Origin: an uncultured Alloprevotella sp.
Lineage (GTDB): Bacteria > Bacteroidota > Bacteroidia > Bacteroidales > Bacteroidaceae
Direction: 5' to 3'
NCBI GenBank assembly: GCA_944322325.1
Contig: CALUOQ010000007.1
Span: forward strand, 1 to 64,000
Length of the DNA stretch: 64,000 bases
The notes under the pieces are model-generated. The model ran no database searches. It was not told where the DNA came from and saw nothing but the letters and a program-made list of their open reading frames with translations. Every line of letters starts with the position of its first letter. Position 1 is the first letter of the stretch. Made by a program: the position numbers and the translations under genes. Positions 1 through 6,712 of the stretch are shown piece after piece.

Positions 1-1
1 A

Positions 2-319
2 AGGGTCAATCATATTGTAGCCAAAGGTGGGCAAATCCTGCTTGGCCAAAAGGGTCAAAGTCGCGTGGCTTTTCCAAACATCGAGGAAACGGACTTTTCG
101 ACTGTGGGCATCGATGGCGTAACGGCGCAGAGTGAGCCAATCGTCACAGTGCGAGGTGGAAAAATTGTCCTTGAAGGCGCGCCGACGGCGAGCGTCATCG
201 AAGTGTTCTCGGCCGACGGGCGCTGCGCCTATCGCGGAACGGGCACAGTCATTGAGGGTTTGCCCCAAGGGGCTTACGTCGTCCGCGTAGGTAAGTTCTC
301 ACAAAAACTGATGCTATGA
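2..319 (+). CDS. C-terminal end of a secreted protein (start lies before the window)
   Basis: The reading frame is open from the first bases of the window, so this is the 3' end of a larger gene and the GTG at 65 is not a convincing start. The last 60 or so residues form a short beta-rich module with the pattern of type IX (Por) secretion tails of Bacteroidetes: a segment like IEVFSADGR, then GLPQGAYVVRVG, then a basic/hydrophobic end KLML. That module normally sends the protein across the outer membrane and is removed. The catalytic or binding part is outside the window, so no function can be given. The stop overlaps the next gene's start by four bases (ATGA), which suggests translational coupling. 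Confidence 0.6.
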   Translation, partial: RVNHIVAKGGQILLGQKGQSRVAFPNIEETDFSTVGIDGVTAQSEPIVTVRGGKIVLEGAPTASVIEVFSADGRCAYRGTGTVIEGLPQGAYVVRVGKFSQKLML

Positions 320-705
320 ACCCGCTGTCGGACCGTGAGCTTCTGTTCTTCACGAAACTGATGCTTCGCTATGAAACGGAGATAAAGCCCAATCCGAAAG
401 GATATGGCATTACGAACAAGGAACTTACTCGGTTTCTCCGTTCGGAGGGCATTACGCTGGACTATAAAAAGAAGCCCGAACTCTACCAAGGTGAGAAGAA
501 CACGGTCGTGTTTAGTTCGAGTGGCTCACGATGCGTTGACTTCATCCGCCATGTCCGCAACGCGTTTGCCCATGGTTTGATCGTCAAGCAAGGAAATACG
601 TACGAACTCACTGACATCTATCGCAAACACCTCACGATGAGAGGCCGCATCGGCGTAAACCTGCTGAGAGAGTTGATTGAGAAAATCGAAGAGACGCGGA
701 AATAA
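316..705 (+). CDS. Small HEPN-motif protein (pEK499_p136-like)
   Basis: A 129-residue soluble protein. Residues 77-87 read FIRHVRNAFAH, so R81 and H86 make the Rx4H motif of HEPN proteins, an all-helical fold often used as a metal-independent RNase or as a toxin/defence effector. The local pattern (IRHVRNAxAHG) resembles pEK499_p136-type HEPN proteins. The start overlaps the stop of the secreted-protein gene by four bases, and a strong terminator follows at 711-751. The partner gene and trigger are unknown. HEPN assignment rests on one motif and length; RNase activity is inferred. Confidence 0.55.
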   Translation: MNPLSDRELLFFTKLMLRYETEIKPNPKGYGITNKELTRFLRSEGITLDYKKKPELYQGEKNTVVFSSSGSRCVDFIRHVRNAFAHGLIVKQGNTYELTDIYRKHLTMRGRIGVNLLRELIEKIEETRK

Positions 706-710
706 GTGGT

Positions 711-751
711 CGAGGGGCGATTCTGTTTCGTGGAGTTGCCCCTCGCTTTTT
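711..751 (+). terminator. Rho-independent terminator after the HEPN gene
   Basis: CGAGGGGC at 711-718 pairs with GCCCCTCG at 738-745, followed by C and five T residues. It ends the transcription unit that finishes at 705. Confidence 0.8.
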
Positions 752-897
752 CGCGCAGCTTTTTGTTCTCACGCGTCGGACTGGAACAAAAATTTCGGGC
801 TACGACAGGGCGAGGACGCGGCGAAAGGGGAAGTTTGCCCGTTACATCCTTTGCGGGCATCTTCCGGGCGCGCCCTACCTGTGCCGCGTTCGTTTTC

Positions 898-977
898 ACG
901 AGTGTAGTCCCCGGAAAAACAAGTACTACGATAGGATTTTCTGGGACTACGACAGGATTTTCTATCGTAGTACTTGT
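898..977 (-). repeat. 80-bp intergenic element, copy A
   Basis: Read on the minus strand it begins ACAAGTACTACGATAG and ends ACTACACTCGT, with three 21-base units between. The second unit is flipped relative to other copies, making a near-perfect palindrome (CTACGATAGGA against TCTATCGTAG). Sister copies lie at 26054, 38931, 46105 and 54771. Confidence 0.8.
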
Positions 978-1109
978 TTTTCTCGGGAGCGTACCGGCTA
1001 ATCTTCGCGGTTATCCAGAGGCGGCCAACGGGTGGTCCATACTTCTGCGGATAGCGCCCGACGGGCCGCATCGGGTGGGGCGGGGCTTCTCCGGTTAATG
1101 GGAAAGTCG

Positions 1110-1117
1110 TATCTTTG
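1110..1117 (+). promoter_or_regulatory. Bacteroidetes -7 box for kdsA
   Basis: TATCTTTG matches TAnnTTTG and lies 27 bases before the kdsA ATG. It overlaps the upstream TTG (1115), which argues against that codon as the start. Confidence 0.55.
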
Positions 1118-1144
1118 TCGCGGTATTTTAATATCGCACGTTCA

Positions 1145-1897
1145 ATGAAACCTATATTTATCGCAGGGCCCTGCGTCATAGAGTCTGCGGAGTTGCTCGA
1201 CACGGTGGCGGCGCGGCTGGCGGCGCTCAACTGCACGTATGGCCTCGATATTATTTTCAAAGCCTCTTTCGACAAGGCCAACCGCACGTCCATCCGTTCC
1301 TTTCGCGGTCCGGGGTTGGAGCGCGGGCTCCAGATGCTAGCCGACATCAAGGCGCGCTATGGCCTGCGCCTGCTGACGGATATCCATGAGAGCTGTCAGG
1401 CTGAAGCTGCCGGCCAAGTGGTCGACGTGTTGCAGATTCCGGCCTTCCTGTGCCGGCAGACCGACCTGCTGGTCGCAGCGGCCCGCACGGGGCGCGTCGT
1501 CAACATCAAGAAGGCGCAGTTCCTCTCGGGCGACGACATGCGCTACCCCGTCGAAAAGTGCCGCGAGGCCGGGGCACGCGAAGTGTGGTTGACCGAACGG
1601 GGCAACATGTTCGGCTACAACAACCTGGTCGTGGATTTCCGCAACCTGCCGGCGATGAAGGCCTACACCGACACCGTCATCATGGACTGCACACACTGCG
1701 TGCAGCGTCCCGGCGCGGCGGGCGGCAAGACCGGCGGCGACCGCCAGTTCATCCCCGCCATGGCGCTCGCGGCCAAAGCCTTCGGCGCCACGGGCTACTT
1801 CTTCGAAATCCATCCGCAGCCCGATGCCGCCCTGAGCGACGGCCCGAACATGCTGCCGCTGGACGAGCTTGAAACCGTTATAACCTCTCTGTTATGA
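1145..1897 (+). CDS. kdsA: 3-deoxy-8-phosphooctulonate synthase (KDO-8-P synthase)
   Basis: Joins phosphoenolpyruvate and arabinose-5-phosphate to give KDO-8-phosphate, the committed step towards the KDO of the lipopolysaccharide inner core. The 250-residue protein is a TIM-barrel enzyme of the DAHP/KDO-8-P synthase family; it opens with FIAGPCVIES and contains FKASFDKANRTS, LTDIHE and the late GGDRQFI segment, all family hallmarks. The ATG at 1145 places that opening at the N-terminus, as in relatives; an in-frame TTG 30 bases earlier lies inside the -7 box. It overlaps kdsD by four bases, so the two enzymes of one pathway are coupled: kdsD makes the arabinose-5-phosphate used here. Confidence 0.95.
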   Translation: MKPIFIAGPCVIESAELLDTVAARLAALNCTYGLDIIFKASFDKANRTSIRSFRGPGLERGLQMLADIKARYGLRLLTDIHESCQAEAAGQVVDVLQIPAFLCRQTDLLVAAARTGRVVNIKKAQFLSGDDMRYPVEKCREAGAREVWLTERGNMFGYNNLVVDFRNLPAMKAYTDTVIMDCTHCVQRPGAAGGKTGGDRQFIPAMALAAKAFGATGYFFEIHPQPDAALSDGPNMLPLDELETVITSLL

Positions 1898-2844
1898 GCA
1901 AGTGGACTGAAACCGCCATCAAGTGCCTGCAAGACGAAGCGCAGGCCCTCCTGGACCTGATACCGCAACTCGACGCCGACTTCGACCGCTCGGTGGAAAT
2001 CGTGTTGCACTGCAAGGGTAAACTGGTCGTCACGGGTGTGGGCAAAAGCGGGCACATCGGTGCCAAAATCGCTGCCACGCTGTCCTCGACCGGTACGCCG
2101 AGCTTCTTCATCAACCCGTTGGACATTTTCCACGGCGACTTGGGCGTCATCACGAAGGACGACGTCGTCCTGGCCATATCCAATTCGGGACAGACCGACG
2201 AGCTGCTGCGCTTCCTGCCTTACCTGCTGGATAACCACATCCCCGTCATCGGCATGACGGGCAACCCCGACTCGCTGCTGGCGCGCTACGCCACGGCCCA
2301 TCTCAACGCCAGCGTGGCCCGCGAGGCCTGCCCGCTGGGGCTGGCGCCGACCTCGTCGACCACGGCCGCACTGGCGCTGGGCGACGCCCTTGCGTGTGCC
2401 CTGATGGAAGCGCGCCATTTCAAGGCGTCGGACTTCGCCCAGTTCCACCCTGGCGGCACGCTGGGCCGCCGACTGCTGACCCGCGCCAAGGACGTAATGC
2501 GTTCGGACGACCTGCCCGTCGTCGCGCCCGCCATGAGGCTGGGGGAGGCCGTCATACACATGAGCAAAGGACGGCTGGGGCTGTGCGTGGCCGTGGCTGA
2601 AGGCAGGGTAGTGGGCATCATCACCGACGGCGACGTGCGCCGCGCCATGGAGAACTCGCAGGACAAGTTCTTCGCCCTTACCGTGGCCGACATCATGACG
2701 CCCGAGCCAAAGAGCGTCACGCCCGAAACCAAGATAACGGACATCGAAGCCATCATGTACCGCTTCAAGATACACTCCGTACTCGTTTGCGACGCCGACC
2801 GCCGTCTGCTCGGCATCGTGGATTCTTACAGCATGATGTTCTGA
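1894..2844 (+). CDS. kdsD: Arabinose-5-phosphate isomerase
   Basis: Interconverts ribulose-5-phosphate and arabinose-5-phosphate, supplying KdsA with its aldose substrate. An N-terminal SIS sugar-isomerase domain (about residues 30-170) shows GVGKSGHIGAKIAATLSSTG and ISNSGQTDE, and two CBS domains follow (about 195-316, with ITDGDVRR). This SIS-CBS-CBS layout and the 316-residue length are normal for KdsD/KpsF. The ATG overlaps the kdsA stop (ATGA). GutQ or KpsF are the alternatives by homology, but coupling to kdsA favours KdsD. Confidence 0.93.
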   Translation: MSKWTETAIKCLQDEAQALLDLIPQLDADFDRSVEIVLHCKGKLVVTGVGKSGHIGAKIAATLSSTGTPSFFINPLDIFHGDLGVITKDDVVLAISNSGQTDELLRFLPYLLDNHIPVIGMTGNPDSLLARYATAHLNASVAREACPLGLAPTSSTTAALALGDALACALMEARHFKASDFAQFHPGGTLGRRLLTRAKDVMRSDDLPVVAPAMRLGEAVIHMSKGRLGLCVAVAEGRVVGIITDGDVRRAMENSQDKFFALTVADIMTPEPKSVTPETKITDIEAIMYRFKIHSVLVCDADRRLLGIVDSYSMMF

Positions 2845-2846
2845 CG

Positions 2847-4223
2847 ATGCGGGCGGGGATTCTGAACGTCCGCGAACTGTGCCTCGGGCTGGTTATGGTC
2901 GCCTGTGCGTTGTCCGGCACAGTTCCGGCTGAGGCGCAGGAGCGGTGCGACTCCGTGGTGGTCCGCTTCCTTGAGGAGAAACACCACGTCCGTTTCACCG
3001 ACAACAACAGCATCGTCCCCCTCGAAAGCGGTCGCGAGAAATTCGCCGACCTCTTTACGGCCGTACGCGCCGCCCGCGAGAGCATCCACCTGGAGTATTT
3101 CAACTTCCGCAACGACTCGATCTCGGCCGAGCTCTTCACGCTGCTTGCCCAGAAAGCCAAGGAGGGCGTCGAGGTACGCGCTCTGTTCGACGGCTTCGGC
3201 AACGCGTCGAACAACCGCCCCCTCAAGGCGCGCCACCTCCGCGTGCTTCGCGAACACGGCATCGAGATTTACGAGTTTGACCCCATGCGTTTCCCGTGGA
3301 TTAACCATGCCTTCAGCCGCGACCATCGCAAAATCGTGGTCATCGACGGCATGGTGGCCTATATCGGCGGGATGAACGTGGCCGACTATTACATCACGGG
3401 GCGGCCCGAGTTTGGCGACTGGCACGACTTCCACATGCGCGTGGAGGGCGACGCCGTGGCCGACCTGCAAACCATTTTCCTGCGCATCTGGAACCGTACG
3501 ACCGGGCAGGACCTCCACGGGCCGCAGTACTATCCCGGCGTGAAGGACGTGGCGAAATGCTTTCCCGAACTGCCGCGCGACACGACGGCCAGCGCCGGGC
3601 ATAAGAAAGTGGGCGTAGTGAACCGCGAACCGCGCCGCTCGCCCAAAGTCATCCGCGAAACCTTTCTCGAGGCCATCAATGCGGCCCAGGACCGCATCCA
3701 AATCATCAATCCCTACCTGACGCTGAACCGCAAGTTGCGCCGCGCCCTGAAGCGGGCTGCCACGCGGGGCGTCGACGTGCAGGTAATGATCTCCGAAAAA
3801 AGCGACATTCCCATCACGCCGCGCATTGTGGAGTACAACGCTAACAAGCTCATGCGCAGTGGCGTCAAGATGTTTGTTTTTCAGGGCGGCTTCCACCACA
3901 CGAAAATCATGACGGTCGACGGCCTTCTGGCCTACGCCGGTTCGGCCAACCTCAACAGCCGGAGCCTGGCCTGGGACTACGAGTGCAACCTGCTGGTGGC
4001 CGATACCTGCATGGCGCAGCAGCTGGAACAACTGTTCGAGCGCGAGAAAGCGCGGAGCTGCTACTTGCTTACGCCGGAGCGTTGGCGCCAGATTCCGCGC
4101 AAGCAGCGCGCGGCCGGATGGTGGTTTCACTTCCTGCAACCGTTTGTGCAGCGCGACACCGTGCCGGCAGGGGCCGAAGAGGTGCTGACCATTCCTTCAC
4201 TAAGTGTTCGTTACGATGCGTGA
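2847..4223 (+). CDS. cls: Cardiolipin synthase-type phospholipase D family protein
   Basis: Condenses phosphatidylglycerol with a second phospholipid to make cardiolipin in the inner membrane. Two HKD motifs of the phospholipase D superfamily are present: HAFSRDHRKIVVIDG in the first half and FHHTKIMTVDG followed by GSANLNSRS in the second. The protein starts with a hydrophobic segment ending AEAQ, which looks like a signal peptide or anchor; typical Cls proteins have two membrane helices, so this one may face the periplasm. The ATG at 2847, two bases after the kdsD stop, gives a clean signal sequence, unlike the upstream in-frame ATG inside kdsD. A broader transphosphatidylase role cannot be excluded. 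Confidence 0.85.
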   Translation: MRAGILNVRELCLGLVMVACALSGTVPAEAQERCDSVVVRFLEEKHHVRFTDNNSIVPLESGREKFADLFTAVRAARESIHLEYFNFRNDSISAELFTLLAQKAKEGVEVRALFDGFGNASNNRPLKARHLRVLREHGIEIYEFDPMRFPWINHAFSRDHRKIVVIDGMVAYIGGMNVADYYITGRPEFGDWHDFHMRVEGDAVADLQTIFLRIWNRTTGQDLHGPQYYPGVKDVAKCFPELPRDTTASAGHKKVGVVNREPRRSPKVIRETFLEAINAAQDRIQIINPYLTLNRKLRRALKRAATRGVDVQVMISEKSDIPITPRIVEYNANKLMRSGVKMFVFQGGFHHTKIMTVDGLLAYAGSANLNSRSLAWDYECNLLVADTCMAQQLEQLFEREKARSCYLLTPERWRQIPRKQRAAGWWFHFLQPFVQRDTVPAGAEEVLTIPSLSVRYDA

Positions 4224-5409
4224 CCGTATCTTTTCCATTTGCAAGGGCATCGGCATCATCCTCGTCGTGCTCGGCCATTCGGGCTGCCCGGGATACCTTT
4301 CCCGCTTTGTCAGCCTGTTCCACATGCCGCTCTTCTTTATCAGCGCCGGCTACTTCTTCCATCTGAAATACCTGAACGACGAAAAAACGTTTGTCGTCAG
4401 GCGGCTGCGGGGGCTTTACGTCCCGTTCGTGAAGTGGAGCGTACTGTTCCTCTGCCTGCACAACCTGTTTTTCTGGACCGGTATCCTGAACGAAAAGTTC
4501 GGCACGGCGAGCGGTGGCGTGCTCCATCCGTACACTTGGCAGCAGTTCCAGCAGCGCGTGTGGAGCTGCGTGTTCAACATGTCAGGCTATGACGAGTTTC
4601 TGACCGGCACATTCTGGTTCTTCCGGGCCCTTCTGGTGGCCTCGCTGGCTTACTTGGTGCTGTTCAAGCTGTTGCGGCGCGTGAGGTGGCTGAAGTCGGA
4701 TGTGCAGATCGGGTGGGCCATTTGCGCCATCGCCCTCCTGCTGGCGCTGTGGAAAGTCGTGGGCGGCCTGCGCGTGACGGGGCTGGCCCAGGGCGGTTAT
4801 CGCGACATCATGGGCGTATTCTTTTTCGGCGTTGGCTTCCTCTACCGTCAGTACAGGCACTTCGTCCCGATGAACTGGAAGTGGGCGGCAGGCTGCTTCG
4901 CCTTTCTCCTGCTGGCCACGTTCACTTTCGGCACGTCGATGGGCTACACGGCGAATTTCGTGCAATTCATCAGTTTTCCCCTGCCTGCCCTGGCTGGTTT
5001 CTGGCTGTGCTATTACGTGTCGAAACGCATCGACGCGTGGGGCGGATGGCTGGCACGCGGTCTGGACTACATCGGCGAACGGACACTCTACGTTTTTGCG
5101 TTTCACTTTCTGGCGTTCAAGGTGGTCAGTGCGGTGGTTGTGGCCTACTACGGGCTGAGCTGGCTGCAAGTGGGCGGGCATCCCGTCGTGTACCACGGCG
5201 GGGGCGGCGACGCGTTCTTCCTGCTCTATACGCTGGTCGGCGTGGGGCTGCCGTTGGGCGTAAGGGAAGTTTATCTGCGCGTGAAGCCCGACGAACCGGT
5301 GACGCTGTCCACCCTCAGTCGTGCCGGCCGCGCCGTGCGCGACTGGGCGACGCGGGTTTACGACAGCTGCAAGCGTATCGTCGAAGCCTCCCTGCCGAAG
5401 GACGACTGA
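4216..5409 (+). CDS. Membrane acyltransferase, family 3
   Basis: An integral membrane protein of about ten helices that likely O-acylates a surface sugar. The N-terminus (GIGIILVVLGHSG, then HMPLFFISAGYFF) carries the His-containing first-helix and second-loop signature of acyltransferase_3/OafA-type enzymes. I chose the ATG at 4216, which overlaps the cls stop by eight bases; an in-frame GTG at 4204 is possible. Its place at the end of a kdsA-kdsD-cls run suggests an envelope target such as LPS or another surface glycan, but the acceptor cannot be read from the sequence. A terminator facing the opposite gene follows at 5440-5474. Confidence 0.8.
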   Translation: MRDRIFSICKGIGIILVVLGHSGCPGYLSRFVSLFHMPLFFISAGYFFHLKYLNDEKTFVVRRLRGLYVPFVKWSVLFLCLHNLFFWTGILNEKFGTASGGVLHPYTWQQFQQRVWSCVFNMSGYDEFLTGTFWFFRALLVASLAYLVLFKLLRRVRWLKSDVQIGWAICAIALLLALWKVVGGLRVTGLAQGGYRDIMGVFFFGVGFLYRQYRHFVPMNWKWAAGCFAFLLLATFTFGTSMGYTANFVQFISFPLPALAGFWLCYYVSKRIDAWGGWLARGLDYIGERTLYVFAFHFLAFKVVSAVVVAYYGLSWLQVGGHPVVYHGGGGDAFFLLYTLVGVGLPLGVREVYLRVKPDEPVTLSTLSRAGRAVRDWATRVYDSCKRIVEASLPKDD

Positions 5410-5433
5410 CGCCCTCCGCATCGGTAGAGACGC

Positions 5434-5474
5434 ACGAAAAACTCCCCGCCTTACCTTGCGTAGGGCGGGGAGTT
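5434..5474 (-). terminator. Terminator of the sugar-kinase gene
   Basis: AACTCCCCGCC (5440-5450) pairs with GGCGGGGAGTT (5464-5474). The A-run at 5437-5440 becomes a U-run on the minus strand. It may stop the convergent acyltransferase transcript as well. Confidence 0.75.
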
Positions 5475-5497
5475 ATGGTCTAAATGACAGGGGTAGA

Positions 5498-6589
5498 TCA
5501 GCAGGAGGCGATGAAAGCCTTCATTTCCTCTTCCTGGGCTTCGGCGCTGAGCAGCAGTTTGAACTGGGCTTTGGTGCGCACGAGGTTGTGCTCGGGGTAG
5601 GCGGTCTTGTAATACGTATCGCCGTTGATGTAGTCAGCCAGGAACCGCACGGCCTGCATGTAGGGGAAAAGTTTTGCGGCGTAGGGCAGGTTTTCAATCT
5701 CAACCGGCGTCAGGAACACGCGGGCCGATTTCAGGTAACCCTTGGCGAAGGATTTGAAAATCTCCATGTTGAAATTGACGTTATCAAGGTCCTTGTCGTC
5801 TTCCTTGCCGGTATTGGCGGCCGAGCGGAGGAAGTCGCCGAAGTCCGAGAACACGAAGTTGGGCATCACGGTGTCGAGGTCGATGACGCAAAGTACGTTG
5901 CCGTCCTTGTCGAACATCATGTTGTCCACCTTGGTGTCGCAGTGGCAAATGCGTTTGGGCAGCTTGCCTTCACGGTAGAGGCGTTCGCCCTTGCACATCT
6001 CGTCAGCGCGTTTTTCGATTTCGGCGATCAGGTCCTTGACCTCGGCTACGCGGCCGGCCTTATCCTCCTTGATGGCGTCGCGAAGCTGCTGCAGGCGGAA
6101 CTCCATGTTGTGGAAGTCGGGGATAGTCTCGCCCAGCTGCACAGGGATGTCGGCCAGCATGGCCTGGAAGTTACCGAACGTTTCGCCGACTTCGAAGGAG
6201 GATTCCGGAGTGACGGCCGACTTGGTCACGGCGTCGGGGATAAAGAGCATGATGCGCCAATAGCTGCCGTCAGGACGCTGGTAGAAGTACTTGTTCTCCC
6301 CCTTGAGCGGTACGAACGTGAGGACCTTGCGGTCGATGTCGGTTTCGCCTTTCGCCTCCAGTTTCTGACGGATGTGGGTCGTTACGGCCAGAATGTTGTC
6401 CATCAGCATCTCGACGTTCTGGAAGATGGCGTTGTTGATGTGCTGGAGCACGTAGTCGGGTTTATCGCTTTCGGCGGTAACCACCTTGTAGGTGTCATTA
6501 ATCAGTCCGTCGCCGAGCGGTTTGATTTCTGCTACAGTTCCTTGGATGTCAAACTGGGATACGATTTCTTTTAAGTCTTTCTGTTCCAT
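5498..6589 (-). CDS. NahK-like anomeric sugar kinase (aminoglycoside phosphotransferase fold)
   Basis: A 363-residue cytoplasmic kinase of the choline/aminoglycoside phosphotransferase fold. Visible motifs are the nucleotide loop GDGLINDTYKV, the catalytic-loop sequence ICHCDTKVDNMMF and the metal-binding VIDLDTVMP. The pattern is that of the N-acetylhexosamine 1-kinase (NahK) group, which phosphorylates GlcNAc/GalNAc at C1. The ATG at 6589 starts the conserved part; the 20-residue upstream extension would run into the -7 box region. It stands alone between two terminated units. With the GH84 and GH3 enzymes of this window it fits host-glycan salvage, but the exact sugar is inferred. Confidence 0.75.
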   Translation of the reverse strand: MEQKDLKEIVSQFDIQGTVAEIKPLGDGLINDTYKVVTAESDKPDYVLQHINNAIFQNVEMLMDNILAVTTHIRQKLEAKGETDIDRKVLTFVPLKGENKYFYQRPDGSYWRIMLFIPDAVTKSAVTPESSFEVGETFGNFQAMLADIPVQLGETIPDFHNMEFRLQQLRDAIKEDKAGRVAEVKDLIAEIEKRADEMCKGERLYREGKLPKRICHCDTKVDNMMFDKDGNVLCVIDLDTVMPNFVFSDFGDFLRSAANTGKEDDKDLDNVNFNMEIFKSFAKGYLKSARVFLTPVEIENLPYAAKLFPYMQAVRFLADYINGDTYYKTAYPEHNLVRTKAQFKLLLSAEAQEEEMKAFIASC

Positions 6590-6646
6590 GGCAGGATAGA
6601 TTTTTGTTAAGTAAAGATTGCGTTTATATGGATGTATTGTTACAAG

Positions 6647-6654
6647 CAAAAGTA
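6647..6654 (-). promoter_or_regulatory. -7 box for the sugar-kinase gene
   Basis: On the minus strand TACTTTTG matches TAnnTTTG, 57 bases before the ATG at 6589. Confidence 0.5.
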
Positions 6655-6712
6655 CGGAAAAAACACTTGGCTGCGAAAGGTTTGCTACTCTTTTCTTTAT
6701 CTCTGTGACGGA

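Larger units (their letters stand above)
706..1144. other. Intergenic region with terminator, repeat copy A and kdsA promoter
   Basis: This 439-base stretch holds the terminator at 711-751, an 80-bp repeat element at 898-977 and a promoter -7 box at 1110-1117. The open frames crossing it on both strands run through the terminator and the inverted repeat and resemble no protein family, so I call no gene. A weaker inverted repeat (TGCCCG/CGGGCA, about 832-860) was also seen. Confidence 0.6.

Noticed and set aside
706..1098. Open frame of 130 residues after the HEPN gene
   Set aside because: It runs through a terminator hairpin and a repeat element and has no recognisable protein pattern.
1115..1144. 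Upstream TTG start for kdsA
   Set aside because: The TTG is inside the TATCTTTG -7 box, so it would lie upstream of the transcript; the ATG at 1145 starts the conserved enzyme.
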